Positions 1 to 11,031 of a stretch of 64,000 nt of DNA are shown one piece after another. The stretch comes from Humulus lupulus (lineage: Eukaryota; Streptophyta; Magnoliopsida; Rosales; Cannabaceae): positions 155,196,858 through 155,260,857 of the forward strand of contig NC_084794.1 of NCBI RefSeq assembly GCF_963169125.1, given 5' to 3'. The notes under the pieces are model-generated. The model was not told the origin of the DNA and did no database searches. It saw only the letters and a list, made by a program, of their open reading frames with translations. Position numbers and translations under genes: made by a program. Position 1 is the stretch's first letter. The number at the start of each line of letters is the position of its first letter.

Positions 1-589
1 CTCAAAACAACAACAAAATAACAACAAGACAAGTACAAACTAGAAAAAAAAAATAGAACTGCCGACAAGAATTAAAAACAAGGTTACAACCACAGAACAA
101 AAGAAATAACAAAAACAACAAAATTATAAAAATTAAAAAAAAACGAGTTGAGATAAGAAAACTCCATGACTATCCTTCAGAATTTTCATCCAAAAGGATA
201 AGGTCAATTTTGAATCGATGGCCTTCTTTTCGGTTGGTTTCGGAGTTGAGGAGTTGGGTGCTTTCCCAAATTGCAAAATTTTGCTGTTGCTGGCGGAATC
301 CTTCATTTTTCAAAAATTTCACACATTTTGCTCCCTATTTCACTTCAGCAAAATCTTTGCAAAATCTTCAGACCCCCAAATTACTACCAAAACACAATTT
401 TCTTACTAATTAACACCTGAAACACAAAAAAAAAAACATAAAACCAGTCCAAAAAACAACACAATAAAATAAAATTAAACTATCCAAAATTAAAATTAAA
501 ATAACTTTGTTTTTTTTTCAAGCATAAAAATATTTAATAAAGGAAATGCAATGAGCTTAACTAAACTAAAACAAAATTAAAAACAAGTT
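1..589. other. A-rich non-coding stretch, no gene
   Basis: I see no coding region here. The first 150 bases are runs of A broken by C or G; a mixed segment follows (about 200-400), then more A/T-rich sequence. By position it is downstream of the minus-strand Ty3 fragment at 590-1448, so it is probably the 3' untranslated part of that element, whose LTR would lie left of the window. This placement is inference. Confidence 0.4.
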
Positions 590-1002
590 TAGGAACTTGG
601 GTTGCCTCCCAAGAAGCGCTTGATTTAAAATCATCGACATTTTGTTGAAATGTGCTCGTCAAAGAATGGTTTTCGCCCATAGAGAGTGGCATATGCCCTC
701 ACACATGGGTCTCCATTGTGTACACCCTCAAGCTTGGCGAGATTTAAAATTGATGAACTCCAATGTTCAACGTGACTTTCTTTGGAAGAATAAGCATGAT
801 TTATGCCAAGGAATGATGCTAATGTAGGTGGAGGTGATGGTGGACAATAAGGATCGTAATATGTGTACTCTTCCATTACTATGAGCTCACTATATTGAGG
901 ACAGAGTACTTGTTGCATGAGGGGTAGTGGTGGATTTAACATTTCTTCTTTACTTTGCTCCAATAATTTATCCACATCTTGGGTAGAGATAGCATTCAAC
1001 AT
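590..1002 (-). pseudogene. Ty3 element fragment: acidic/proline-rich ORF and 3' cassette
   Basis: A minus-strand frame of about 123 codons (1002-631) encodes an acidic stretch, a run PPSPPP and a C-terminus ending near HISTKCR. The frame continues upstream to about 1080, interrupted by a TGA at 1015-1017. Just downstream (603-622) lies GGTTGCCTCCCAAGAAGCGC, close to the sequence that follows the pol stop of Athila element A at 21818-21836. It therefore belongs to the 3' part of a Ty3-type retroelement. I do not recognise a domain in the protein, and no pol gene lies between it and the gag-like piece upstream. Confidence 0.5.
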
Positions 1003-1087
1003 TACTATTTTCTCTCATTTGTCTTTGTCACTTTGGATTGAAGAGGGCTCCACTTGATGCTCTTCTTCCATTGGTAGCTCCATCTCC

Positions 1088-1448
1088 TTACCACTCCCCA
1101 AAATTGACCTCCTCACTTTGTGTTTGCCCCCTTGAATTTTCCCAATCATGAAGTACAACACCATGGGGTCTATTGCACAACTCATTGGCCAATAATCCCA
1201 TTTGATTCTCCAAATTCCTCAAAGATGAAGCTTGTCTTTGGATCAAAGCATCGTTTTTAGCCATAAACTCCATCATCAATACCTCCAATGAACTTGATTG
1301 AGTTACTGAATCAGGTTCCTCTATGATGACGTTTTGAAATTCCTCCAATGTCTCCTCCCATGGTTCTTGAGTGCCATCTTCAAAAGTAGGCTCCATATGG
1401 CTAAAATTGTTCTCCAAAACTTGGTTGATTATTGGAGAATGCAAACAA
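1088..1448 (-). pseudogene. Athila/Tat-type gag C-terminal fragment
   Basis: The minus frame ending at 1088 carries SSLRNLENQMGLLANELCNR followed by PHG. This matches the gag tail seen in element A of this window ([20 protein letters not shown] followed by PQG). An acidic stretch (EPWEETLEEFQNVIIEEP) precedes it. The same open frame continues upstream into Ty1/copia RT sequence, so the boundary near 1448 is a fusion of two unrelated elements and not one protein. After NRPHG the frame diverges from the usual gag-protease continuation and ends at a stop. This suggests a non-autonomous gag-only element or a deletion. Confidence 0.6.
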
Positions 1449-1669
1449 TACCTCTCTTTAGGTTGCTCAACAAAAGCTTCTTCATTCAAAATGTCATTTA
1501 GAAAAAGCAAACTTAACATCCATTTGGTGCAATTTAAATCCAATAACATAACAAATAGATAGAAGTAACCATGTTGATTCAAGTCTTGCCACCAATGCAA
1601 ATGTTTCATCAAAATCAATAATTTAACTTTTGTGTATCCTTGAGCCACCAATCTTTCTTTGTTCATCAC
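1449..1669 (-). pseudogene. Ty1/copia reverse transcriptase, N-terminal fragment
   Basis: The frame starts with NKERLVAQGYTK, the conserved copia RT entry motif, then loses the expected phase for a stretch (frameshift) and regains it at LDLNCTKWMLSLLFLNDILN followed by EEAFVEQPK. This corresponds to the copia motif of the type MDVKSAFLNG...EEVYVEQP. The fragment ends before the catalytic aspartates. It directly abuts the gag fragment at 1088-1448. Non-functional. Confidence 0.8.
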
Positions 1670-2431
1670 AATGGTGCCAAATTCATCACTCTTGTTTTTG
1701 AATATCCAGTTTGTTCTAATGACATTGGCATGACTCGGCCAAGGAACAAAAGTCCATACTTCATTGCGAGAAAACTAATCCAACTCTTCTTGCATTGCAT
1801 GAATCCATGATTCATTCGTCAAAGCTTCATTCAAATTTTAGGCTCAAAATATGAAGTAAAACACGAAAATTGAACCAAATTTTCATTCCTTCTTCGACTA
1901 ACCATGCTTTCTTCCATATTTACAAGAATGAGGTCAGTAGAGTGATTCTTTTTTACTCTGTAAGATGGTTCTTTCTTAACTGAATATGTGATGATGTTGG
2001 TGTTTGATTTGTTTCATTCCGTTATTTAGAACTAGAAAATCATCAGTTGTAGCTATAGAATCCATAGTTGTTGTATCAGATGCATATTCTGATAGCATAA
2101 TCAAATCTTCTATCAATGCAGAAGATTTTTCCAGCATGTCTTCTATTTTAATTTCTGTAGAAAACTCAGAAAAATCCTTTAAATCATCAACAACAACATT
2201 AGTCAACTCCATTATAGATTAGGTTCTCATATTATACACATGATATGCCCTGTTGTTAATAGAATATCCAATAAAAACACCAACATCACTCTTAGCATCA
2301 AACTTTCCAGTGTTTTCATGATCTCTTAGAATATAGCAAGTATAACCAAACACATGAAAATGACTTACATTGTGTTTCTTGCCTTTCCAGATCTCATAAA
2401 GGGTCTTAAGAGTACCTAGACCAAGAAACAC
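1670..2431 (-). pseudogene. Ty1/copia integrase C-terminus and IN-RT linker
   Basis: The part at 2431-2219 reads LKTLYEIWKGKKHNVSHFHV followed by FGYTCYILRD...KFDAKSDVGVFIGYS. This is the conserved C-terminal integrase region of plant copia elements (T-P-[YF]-E-x-W and the F-G-C, K-x-D-x-K-x...F-[LI]-G-Y motifs). The piece at 2212-1976 is an acidic, low-complexity linker (MELTNVVVDDLKDFSEFSTE) of the kind found between integrase and RT. Between 1976 and 1670 the RT upstream motifs are scattered over frames with stops. The gene is dead. Confidence 0.7.
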
Positions 2432-2917
2432 TCTATTTATGGTATAACAAGTTGTGTTGATAGCTTTCGCCCATAATCACTTGGAAAGTTTTTTGCTATT
2501 TAACATCACCCTAGCCATCTATTGCAAGGTGCAGTTCTTTCTTTCAACAACTTCATTTTGCTGAGGAGTTTTAGGAGTAGAGAATTCATGAGAAATATCT
2601 GTAGACTAACAAAACTCATCATAGATAACATTTTCAAATTACTTCCCATGATCACTCCTAATTTGAACTATTTTTCCAATATTGCAGTCTTTTTCAACTT
2701 TTAGTTTCAAACAAAGAGACTTAAAAGCATCAAAAGTATTAGATTTTTCACTTAAAAAATCAACCCATGTGAAACAAGAGAAATCATCAACACAGAAAAA
2801 AATATATTTCTTACCATTCAAACTTTCAACCTGAATCAGACCCATCAGATCCCTATGGAGTAATTTAAGAACCTTGGTGGTGTTAACATCAAAAATACCT
2901 TTGTGGGCAACTTTCAA
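2432..2917 (-). pseudogene. Ty1/copia integrase core domain
   Basis: The frame at 2917-2639 contains LLHRDLMGLIQVESLNGKKY and IFFCVDDFSCFTWVDF, corresponding to the first catalytic Asp and the following strand, and then IVQIRSDHGK with the second Asp. The third catalytic residue is visible downstream in another stretch as PQQNEVVERKN at about 2534-2566. It is separated by a stop near 2606 and frame changes. The D,D,E triad is therefore recognisable but not on one reading frame. Part of the Sirevirus pol polyprotein. Confidence 0.75.
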
Positions 2918-2929
2918 TGGCTTACCAAG

Positions 2930-3331
2930 CTAGCAAGGTTCACATTTACTCATAGATTCTTTACCTAATTTAGGCAACCCTCGAACAATACTTGTATTTG
3001 ACAACTTTTTCAAATTTTTGTAGTTTATGTACCCAAGTTTTTCATGCCATAGATCAGTGGTGTTATCTATGGCTGAGTGACAAGTAAGAAAAGGAGTGAG
3101 AGTATAACAATTATCAGTAGGTCTAAAACCTTGTAAAATACATTGTTTATCATTGTTGAGAACATAACAATGATCAATATCAAAATTGACAGTATACCCT
3201 TGATCATAGATTTGACCAACGCTAAGCAAATTACCTTTTAGTCCTTCAACTAACATCACATTTTTAAGCTTTGGTAAGCCTTCAAAATTTAGCATTCCCA
3301 TCCCAATAACATTTCCAACTAATCCATCCAA
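2930..3331 (-). pseudogene. GAG-pre-integrase and integrase zinc-binding region
   Basis: The frame reads LPKLKNVMLVEGLKGNLLSV followed by GQIYDQGYTVNFD, the usual copia segment after the protease. It continues to DLWHEKLGYINYKNLKKLS and SMSKCEPC. This is the HHCC zinc-binding module, but the second His (normally LGHxN) is Tyr here, so zinc binding is probably lost. A stop at 2930 separates it from the integrase core. Confidence 0.75.
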
Positions 3332-3800
3332 ATTTCACTCCACCACATTGCATAGGTCGAATATTGACAAGAAAGTCTTTGTTACTTGTCATGTGTCTAG
3401 AACAACCACTCTCAAAATATCACATTTGAGAAGCAGCAGTTTTAAAGCAAGAAAAACCAGCAAGACATTTTCTTTCTTTATCCACATTTGTTTTGGTGAA
3501 AAATGTTTATTTTTCATTTTATTATTTTTTTCCAAAATAATTGGACCTGAACATATTGTGCAAAGTAAAGCATTTAGGTCGAATGTAACTTCTTACACCA
3601 CAAAAATGACAAATGGGAACAAATTTTCTGGATTTTTCACGAAATCTATCATCCTTACCTAATAGTTTCTCCTTTGTAGGTACAAAAGACCCATTTGTAG
3701 TATCAAACACCTGCAATGTTAGATCAAAGCACCCAGTACAAATTTTCTCAAATTTTACATAGTGTGTGTTCATTCTGGTTTGAGATTCAACAAATCCCAA
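3332..3800 (-). pseudogene. Sirevirus second zinc knuckle and protease motif
   Basis: At 3800-3522 the frame encodes a charged segment and ICHFCGVRSYIRPKC. The usual form is CxxCxxxGHxxxxC; here the Gly-His pair is Ser-Tyr. Further downstream, in a different frame, about 3382-3420 reads YFESGCSRHMTSN, the aspartic protease site in which the expected D-S-G is E-S-G (GAG codon at 3411-3413). Both changes argue for long decay. The order knuckle, then protease, is as in other Sireviruses. Confidence 0.7.
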
Positions 3801-4030
3801 CCCAGCATGACTTATTTGCCCTGTGTTCTAAATTTATTCAAAAATAGACGAACCTGTATTTAACATATTAACATTTCTTGTCGGATTTTCAAGTACTTTT
3901 GTTAAATAATTAATTTCAGTCATTTTTTAACACAATTCAGATTCACAACTTTTATTTTTCATCTCAAGTTCGTTGATGTTATGAGACAAACTTTTATTAA
4001 TTTTGTCAAAGAATGATTTTCAGCATAAAC

Positions 4031-4459
4031 TTATACCCACTTACCATACATTACCTTGTAGGATTCAGCCAATGAATCCTCATTGATTTCTGACTCATCA
4101 GAATCTGAAACTACACCATCAACATTGCTTTCAATGATGGTATTCTTCAAACACACAAGTTTTTCTTGAAAAACACTTGACAAAATAGAGGTTAACGCAA
4201 AATTTCCCTCATCTTCTTCACTGCTTTCAGACTCATCATCACTCCAAGTGACATTAAACCCCTTTTTGTTCTTTTTCAAAGTATTGGCACATTCTGATTG
4301 AATATGACCAAAATCTTCATACTCTCTGCATTGGATACCCTTTTTGTTAGTAGAACTAAAAGGTTTAGAAGATGTGCTACCTTTAGGAAATTTTGAAAGA
4401 TTCTTTTTGTTACTAACCTTTTTCATGAATTTTTGGAAATTCCATGTTAACAAGGCCAT
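4031..4459 (-). pseudogene. Sirevirus gag, first zinc-knuckle region
   Basis: About 142 codons starting MALLTWNFQKFMKKVSNKKN. A Lys/Ser-rich stretch leads to IQCREYEDFGHIQSECA, the Sirevirus knuckle (normally CxxCxxxGHxxxxC) with the second Cys replaced by Tyr. It is followed by NVTWSDDESESSEEDEGNFA, the acidic run typical of this lineage. A long coiled-coil-like acidic tail follows. The gene is interrupted upstream by the MITE at 4515-4953. Confidence 0.75.
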
Positions 4460-4512
4460 TTCTTCATCCTCCTCATTATCAGAAAAAAAAAATTAAGAAG
4501 CTTTAAAAGCAA

Positions 4513-4955
4513 TACAGTAAAATCTCTATATAAGAATAATCTATATAAGAATAACCTCTATTGTATTATAAAAAAAATTGGTCCTAATTTGGGCCAGTTA
4601 TAAATAAGAATAATCTCTAAAATGTAAGTATTTATACATTTTTTAAGTCTCGTATTAAGAAAGTATGGCTCTATATAGTAATAATTATGTGTAGAATCAA
4701 ATTAATATATATTATGTTATTTATTTTCACTCAAAGGAGAAAATCAAAATTTTATTCCAAATTTGAATTACTTAAATTACTTTTAAAAATGTAATAGTTA
4801 GTAGGGAGTTTTGATTATTATTGTTGTTGTTAAAGTTGATACTTTTGGGTGTTTGAACATCTTTTGGAACCAATACCTCTATTTAGTTATAAACACTCAA
4901 TTAGAATACAATTAGTTTGGTCCCAATACTATTCTTATATAGAGGTTTTACTATA
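4513..4955. mobile_element. Emigrant-like (pogo/Tc1-mariner) MITE
   Basis: The element (4515-4953, about 439 bp) is bounded by imperfect terminal inverted repeats of about 27 bp. The left end starts CAGTAAAATCTCTATATAAG. The right end, read on the other strand, starts TAGTAAAACCTCTATATAAG. It is flanked by TA on both sides (4513-4514 and 4954-4955), the target duplication of Tc1/mariner elements. The terminus resembles the CAGTAAAACC end of Emigrant-type MITEs. It is A/T-rich, has no coding capacity, and lies in the gag gene of the Sirevirus, so it inserted after that element. Confidence 0.85.
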
Positions 4956-5086
4956 CCTTTATTTTTCTCACTTGAGGATTTCAGATTGTCTTTTTGCTTG
5001 ATTTGTTTGTTTAGTTAAAATGTTCTTAAAGAGCCCATTAGCTCTTCAACCTTCATTTTTGTTGAAATCATTTGCTTCTTGCATTG
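4956..5086 (-). pseudogene. Sirevirus gag middle part, decayed
   Basis: Short minus-strand open pieces with Lys-rich and Glu-rich composition connect the gag N-terminal domain to the knuckle region. Stops and the MITE break the frame, and no domain can be named with confidence. Confidence 0.45.
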
Positions 5087-5653
5087 CTAGATGTTTTGTG
5101 TTAAACTATCTGGAAGCAAATGAACTATTTTTCGAACTAAAACAAATTCATCATGTTTCTCACCCAATGCAGAAAACTCATTAGCAATGTCAGATAATTT
5201 TTCATAAAACTCAGATAAAGTTACAGATTCTACCATTCTCAATTCATCAAATTTAGTTTGTAACATGGTAAAGCGTGATCTTTTGACATCAGCAGTCCCT
5301 TCAAATTGAGTTTGAAGGATTTTCCAAGCCTCTTTTACTGACTTATAAGAAGAAATCAATTTTATAAATCCTTCACCAACTCTATTAAAGATCTCATGCA
5401 AAGCCTTATTATTGTAACTAGACAACTTTTCATCTTCAGTAGACCATTCGAGTTCAGGCTTTACCTTAGTATTACCTTCTTTGTCTTTATTAGTTAGTGG
5501 AGCCCATCCAGATAGTATAGATCTCCAAGTCTCTTCATCTTGTGACTTGATAAATGCCATCATTCTGACTTTCCAATAAGGATAGTCAGTATCATTCTGT
5601 AGAGGAGGTCGAGTTATGGAACTTCCTTCTGGAAAGAAAGACATCTTACACAA
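5087..5653 (-). pseudogene. Sirevirus gag N-terminal (DUF4219/UBN2-type) domain
   Basis: About 188 codons. The start MSFFPEGSSITRPPLQND is followed by YPYWKVRMMAFIKSQDEETW, typical of the copia gag N-terminus. The UBN2-type core follows with VKEAWKILQTQFEGT and RFTMLQTKFDELRM, then SEFYEKLSDIANEF and VRKIVHLLPDSL. The gag protein would package the element RNA in a cytoplasmic particle. The reading frame begins about 60 bp downstream of the primer site and is open to 5087. Downstream parts are broken, so it is a relic. Confidence 0.85.
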
Positions 5654-5709
5654 AACCCATTAAAGGGAATAAAAATAATCACAAGATCTCACTAAGAGTT
5701 TAGTGAACT

Positions 5710-5721
5710 GCTCTGATACCA
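5710..5721 (-). promoter_or_regulatory. Primer-binding site, initiator-Met tRNA type
   Basis: On the minus strand the sequence is TGGTATCAGAGC, the standard complement of the plant initiator-methionine tRNA 3' end. It lies two bases from the LTR end at 5724 and just before the gag start, which fixes the element's direction. Confidence 0.9.
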
Positions 5722-5723
5722 AT

Positions 5724-6618
5724 TGAAATTTTATATTTTATGATTACCAAATTTATATTTAATTAAATCAATTAATTAAATGGGGAATAAAAGGTTGGTA
5801 CTGTAACAGATATTTTGTAGCTACAGATAGAGATTCTGCAACTACAAAAATACACAACATAAGGATAAAATAGAAAAGTAAAAACAAATAGAGGTTTTTG
5901 TACATGGTTTCAACAATCCTTTCGGATGTTACTAGTCCACGGGGCCACGCCCAGAGATAAAATTCATTAATAAAGTTTCTCAAAAATACAAAGTATTTGA
6001 CTTAAGCAAAGATTAGGCTCCCTCTAATTTTATGCTGCAAGCTCGATGTATTTTCCTCTTGATGAAACTTCAAGAACTCAAACTCCCTTCGATTTGCTTA
6101 AAGAGTTCTTGCTTCCTCTTGAGGCAAGACTAGGATGAACCTTCTCTTGAAGGTTTTCTCTTTGTTCTTCTCTTTGTTGAATTGTTTCAATACACAAAAC
6201 AAATAAAAGACACAAAATAACAGAGGCATAGCTGAACCACTAACCTCTACATAAGAAACACTCTTTTTCTAATGGTGTAAAATAAGTTTAACAATAGACA
6301 AAAGAATTAACCTAGATAAAGTTGCTATGGTAAGTATTTATACACAGACATACTCACATACAACAACATTTACTAGGTCTGAATGCACACAGCTCACAAG
6401 AAAATATTTCCTTAAATAACCAATCAATTACATCGAATCATCCATGATCTGAGGAAATAGACAGACTGTCTATAGCTATAGAACAGTATGTATCTGGGTT
6501 GTCATTACAAGATCCTATCTTCAATTTTAATGAGGATCAATCCGATCCAATCTGTTGAAATCTGGTCATAAGAATCAGGTTGTCGAATAAAATCAACCAG
6601 ATATAAAATAGACCAACA
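5724..6618 (-). repeat. Sirevirus 5' LTR
   Basis: In element direction the LTR begins TGTTGGTC (6618) and ends ATTTCA next to the primer site, so it has TG...CA ends and is about 895 bp. A TATA-like GTATAAATACT lies on the minus strand at 6333-6343, about 280 bases into the LTR, a sensible promoter position. No second copy exists in the window because the 3' part of the element is lost. Confidence 0.75.
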
Positions 6619-8588
6619 TTTATTATTTGATTCATATGTTAAAACTATGTATATTGTCAAACATTCTATAAATAGAATAGATTGATATAATCTGCTTTTT
6701 ATATAATCAGAACATAAATGTGAGCATAATAAAATAGAATAAACTTCAATTGAATATCAAAATCACAAGAAATAAATCAAAAAATATTTTTTCTATAATT
6801 TGCCAAAAATGGAATTAACAAAATTAAGCAATCATAAATCCACCTAGAATGCTAACAAATACTTAGAATCTTTAACAATAATTTAACAAATTTACTTAAC
6901 ATGGTTTCAACACTTTATGCATTTTAATATGACAATTAACATGCAAATCAAATCATTAACAAAAATCAAGTTACTCCAATCACACTATACCCACAAAGCT
7001 GAAACCACATAACCTAATACCCAATAACATTACAAATAGGCATATCATAAAAAATGGCTTCTAAAATCATCAACAAAGATTAAGAAATTTTCATACTCAA
7101 TCTTTAAGAACACCTAAGCTGAATATATGGCATAACATTTTCCAAAAATCATGTTCTAAAGATCAACAATATGCACATATTAATCTTTCAAGAATAAAAA
7201 TAAATCAAAACTCTTAATGATTTTCACGAAACGCTAACATGTTCCAATTTCCAATAACATAAACAAGTTGATAGAAAATCAATTAAAATAAAAACAAACC
7301 TCCAATGCATTATCTAGACATAGAGAAAACACAAAACAATAAACCACTCATAACGTACAATAAACCTTAACAAGTCTAATACAACACTTTGCATAGGTGA
7401 AACTCCAATATCAAAACAACACCAATACAAGGTCCTTCCTCACCTTGAGTACACCGAGTGCCAAAATCTAAGTCCTCCCCTTTTGATTGCTAATCTCCAA
7501 CAGCTTGTCATGATCACCAAACCATTAGACCACCCAAAACAAAATTCTCATATGAGACTAAAAGAACAATCTTACCCTTGTAGGCCAAAACCCTAGGCCA
7601 ATACCTCCACTATATGCTCTTGTGAAATTCAAACCTAGTATCACCATGAACCTCACCAAGCTTAGAACCAAGAAGAAGAGGAAGGAATGAAATCATAAAC
7701 CTTAACTCATACCTCAGGAAATTCGAAGTCACCTTCTCTTGCCTTCTTCTTTCTCTCCCTCTCTCTCTATTCTCACGAGTTCTCTCTACCCGTCTCTCTC
7801 TCTTGGGAATTTGGCAGCCACTCAATCAGTCTCCAAGACTCCAAATTTTCTTTTTAATCCCCAAGTGGCCTAACCCTAATCTTCTAATGTGAATGGGAAA
7901 CTTTCTCAATTTCATTTCCCTTAATTTTTGCATAATATCAATTAACAAGAAAAAATAAATAAATCAAAGGAAAAGATAACACACATAAATAAGGAAACAC
8001 AACCTATGCTCTCCCACTCTCTCTCTATACCCAGATATGTGTGGCCTTTTCAAACTACCACTCTCTACTTTTTCTTACCCAAAAATAACCAAAGACAACT
8101 CATAGCAAATTAAATCCCTTAAATCACTTACCTATTTTTCTAGTTCTCTAGTTTCCAATCAATAAAATATGACAAAAGATTATTAAGGAAAGATCCTTCC
8201 TTCCTCGTTCACACTCACGCCACTCACTCTCTATTTCTTACCATTTGTCTTCTAATTTTCTCTTTTCATAATAATAATAATTAAAAATAAATAAATAAAT
8301 GGAAAATAGACACTATGCATAGAAACTAATGCATTATCACCATGCATACCATGCACATGCACACACACAAGTGCTAGGGTGCATTTCTACTAACCATGCA
8401 CCTTGGTCTGCACAATCAAATCTAAAGAACTCAAAAATTAAAATAATTAAATAAAAAAATTAACAACTTTAATTCACATAATTCCTACGAAACAATTCAA
8501 ACAATTAAAAGTAAATTCCTAAGACTTTACAATTAATAATAAGATAAAGCACAAAAAATAATAAAATAAAAAACTTTGGTGCGCTACA
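6619..8588 (-). repeat. Probable LTR fragment of an unidentified Ty3-type element
   Basis: No coding region. The right border reads GGTGCGCTACA then TCAAA; on the minus strand this is TGTAGCGCACC, an LTR-like start resembling the TGTAGCGACCC starts of the Tekay-type LTRs elsewhere in the window. A pyrimidine-rich block (about 7735-7805), CA-rich runs (8340-8370) and A/T-rich stretches fill it. I could not find the other end or a target duplication; the Sirevirus LTR borders it on the left. Confidence 0.35.
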
Positions 8589-9703
8589 TCAAATCTGGAG
8601 AGTTTTGTGGAATTGTGAGATATTGGGAGTTATAAAATGTTAAAGTTGACAAGAAATATGGAAAAACATTTTCAGTCAGTTTAACCCTCGCACTTTGGAA
8701 AAATGTTTGAGTAAGCAAAATTAAGTATTTTGGGCTGATTTTCGAATTAAGCACTATTTTTATATTGTTGATAAAACTTATATAGTTTCATAAAATGATA
8801 ATAAAAGGGCTAGGAGTTATATCCTTCTAAATTTAGAGAAAAAGTAAGATTTTGAAATAATGCTTTCTGAGCAGCCAACTTTGTGAACGTATTTCACAAA
8901 GAAAATTTATTTTTTCGCATAATTTTTCTCATGGATATTCTTAGCATAACCTAATTTAGACCTAAGAAAAATCAGGTCAAAATGCGAAGCTAATTAAATT
9001 TTCTATGTTTCCAAAGTTTAGGAAAAATCTGGATTTCAAATAAAACAGTTTCAAACCATACTTTTTGGTGACAAATTTCACCTAGTAAAAATGCCTAATT
9101 TTTTCTAAAATAGGGTATGGAACTTTTTGGAATAGCCAAGAATGGCTCCGTAAAAATTGAAAAAATTTGGGTCTAAGGATTTAAAAAGGCAACCTTCTAA
9201 AGTTTGCATATTGTCATAAAGTTTGCATTGTAATAATGAATCAATGTATCCTAGGCATGATTAGGGAAGGAGGATTGCGAAGCTGCAAGAAAAATTAAGA
9301 TGTACTTAAGAGCACGATTTCATCAGATGGGATGCAGGAGGATCTAGAAATTGTGTGGAAACAAGTGCACGAGAATAGTACGCTAGGCAGCAAGGAATCG
9401 AGATGACTAGTGAACCATTTGATCAAGGAATCACTATAGAGTTGATGGATAAGCACAAGAATTCTTACCTCATACATATCATGTGGATTTAGATGTTGCA
9501 TGACATGTAGTTTGGTTTAGTTTGTTATTTCATCTTTTTTAATTTTTTAACTTTGTGAATATGGACGTATCAGGATATTTTGGTTTTATGAATAAATGAA
9601 GATTGGTTGTTTGATGGATTAATAGTATGTTATGGTTCATGATTTTGAAGGAAAAAAAAGTTGCACTAAGATACACTATTAATTTCAGGAATGAACTAAA
9701 ATC
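8589..9703. other. Unclassified non-coding sequence
   Basis: A/T-rich with no convincing open frame on either strand. The part at 9240-9500 is less A/T-rich (AGGAGGATTGCGAAGCTGCA) and could be the LTR or leader of the gag-like remnant that follows. No primer site or terminal motif was seen, so this is only a positional guess. Confidence 0.3.
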
Positions 9704-9883
9704 ATGCCTTCTAGAAGATATGTACGGAGAAATGTTGGGGTTAACCGCAACCTCGACACTCCATCTGCTACGAGGCCTACCACTGGGGAAAACAATAATG
9801 GTAACTCGTTACCAACTAATGGGGGAAATTGGCTCAATGAAGATCCCACTAAGGCTAGTAACTTTTTTTTGGAGATTCATTAA
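9704..9883 (+). pseudogene. Possible Ty3 gag N-terminus remnant
   Basis: A 59-codon plus-strand frame begins MPSRRYVRRNVGVNRNLDTP and continues with an Asn/Thr/Gly-rich stretch (TTGENNNGNSLPTNGGNWLN). The basic start followed by a low-complexity region resembles the start of Tekay-type gag, as in MSFRRSACTNG at 58593 in element T. It stops at 9881-9883, where homology to a copia-type LTR begins. It could be coincidence; no zinc knuckle or capsid motif follows. Confidence 0.3.
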
Positions 9884-9884
9884 C

Positions 9885-11031
9885 TTGAATGGTTGGGAAC
9901 ATGATTTTACAATAATGGAGTCCAAGCATTCCTAATGGATTGAATATTTGTTCCCTTAGGGATAATTCTGTAACTTAATAATTATTGATCTCAAATTTAT
10001 AATATGATTATAGATTAATTATTCACAAGTGAATTAATGGTACTTAAGAAATAAGAGGCAATTAGAAGGGTAAAACGGTAAGCTTTAACCAGCTCTAATT
10101 AAGGAACCAATAATTTGAGGACTAAATTACATGTATTGATTATATCAATAGATTGTAAGAAATTACTCTGTAATATTATTCTGTAGTTTCTAAGAGTGCA
10201 ATTCCATATTTATAGTGGAGTAATAATAGAATTAATAAATAAGATTATTTAATTAAAGAGTTTAATTAACAGTCTAGTTTATTGAAGCTTAGTGACAAGG
10301 GTAAATGTGTCATAGACAAGATTAATGGAGAAAATGATTAAATTGTAAATGAATTAATTTTCCAAGGATAAGTGGTAATTATGTGATAATTATGAATGAT
10401 TTATTAATTTTCATTTAATTAATTTTTTTTTATTTGAAAAACTTTCTACTAGTTAAAATTAATATTAATCCGTTTTTGGATTAACATTATAAAGAGTTTA
10501 ATATTATATTAGTAAAAGATAATTGTTCAAATTTGATATTATAAGATAAAGTTAATTGTGAATTAAACGATATTTATTTTGAAAATAATATTTATATTAT
10601 TTTAAATGAATAAATATATTGTCTTATTTTTAACTAAACAAACAAATGAGGAAATTGGGGAGCACTTATAGTGCCACACGCCACTCATTGGGCTTGCATA
10701 GTGAGTGGCGCCACACATGGTGCAACATGTTCCTGAGATTTGAATTTGAATTGTTGAAATTTAAATCGGTTAGAATATGGTTATTAGTTTATTTAATTAT
10801 TTTTTAAATTTGATTAAAATAAATAATTAAATAAAACATCTTTAACTGATCAGTTTTTTGAATTATAGATATAAATTGTTTTATTATCTCTAAGTTTAAA
10901 CAAGTGACAAATGTATCAGTCGACTAGTTCTTTAAGCCTAAAAATTAAAAACTCTCTAAGGCTTCATTTTCCAACTCTCTAGATCTCATGTGTTAAGAAT
11001 ATCTAGAGAGCCTAAGAATCAAACATTTGAC
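9885..11031 (+). repeat. Partial copia-like LTR (copy X)
   Basis: The segment resembles the LTR at 39114-41340. Shared words are GAATGGTTGGGAACATGATT versus TATATGGCTGGGGACATAGT, the word ATTGAATA followed by TTGTTCCC or ATGGTTCC, and a box with TTTATAGTGGAGTAATAATA. The beginning is missing, and the end is interrupted by LTR copy Y. Non-coding and A/T-rich throughout. Confidence 0.55.

Larger units (their letters stand above)
1449..6618 (-). mobile_element. Truncated Sirevirus-type Ty1/copia retrotransposon
   Basis: From right to left the order is 5' LTR, initiator-Met primer site, gag, two degenerate zinc knuckles, protease motif, GAG-pre-integrase/HHCC region, integrase core, and the first part of reverse transcriptase. 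This is Ty1/copia order (integrase before RT). The gag knuckle followed by an SWSDDESES-like acidic run, and the second FVPICHFCGV knuckle, are typical of the SIRE/Maximus lineage. RT stops before the catalytic YVDD region at about 1449, where the sequence joins an unrelated Ty3 fragment, so RNase H and the 3' LTR are missing. Many stops and frameshifts make it inactive. A MITE sits in gag. Confidence 0.8.

Noticed and set aside
9627..9935. 102-codon plus-strand frame
   Set aside because: It overlaps the more gag-like frame at 9704-9883 and runs into LTR-derived sequence; no motif.
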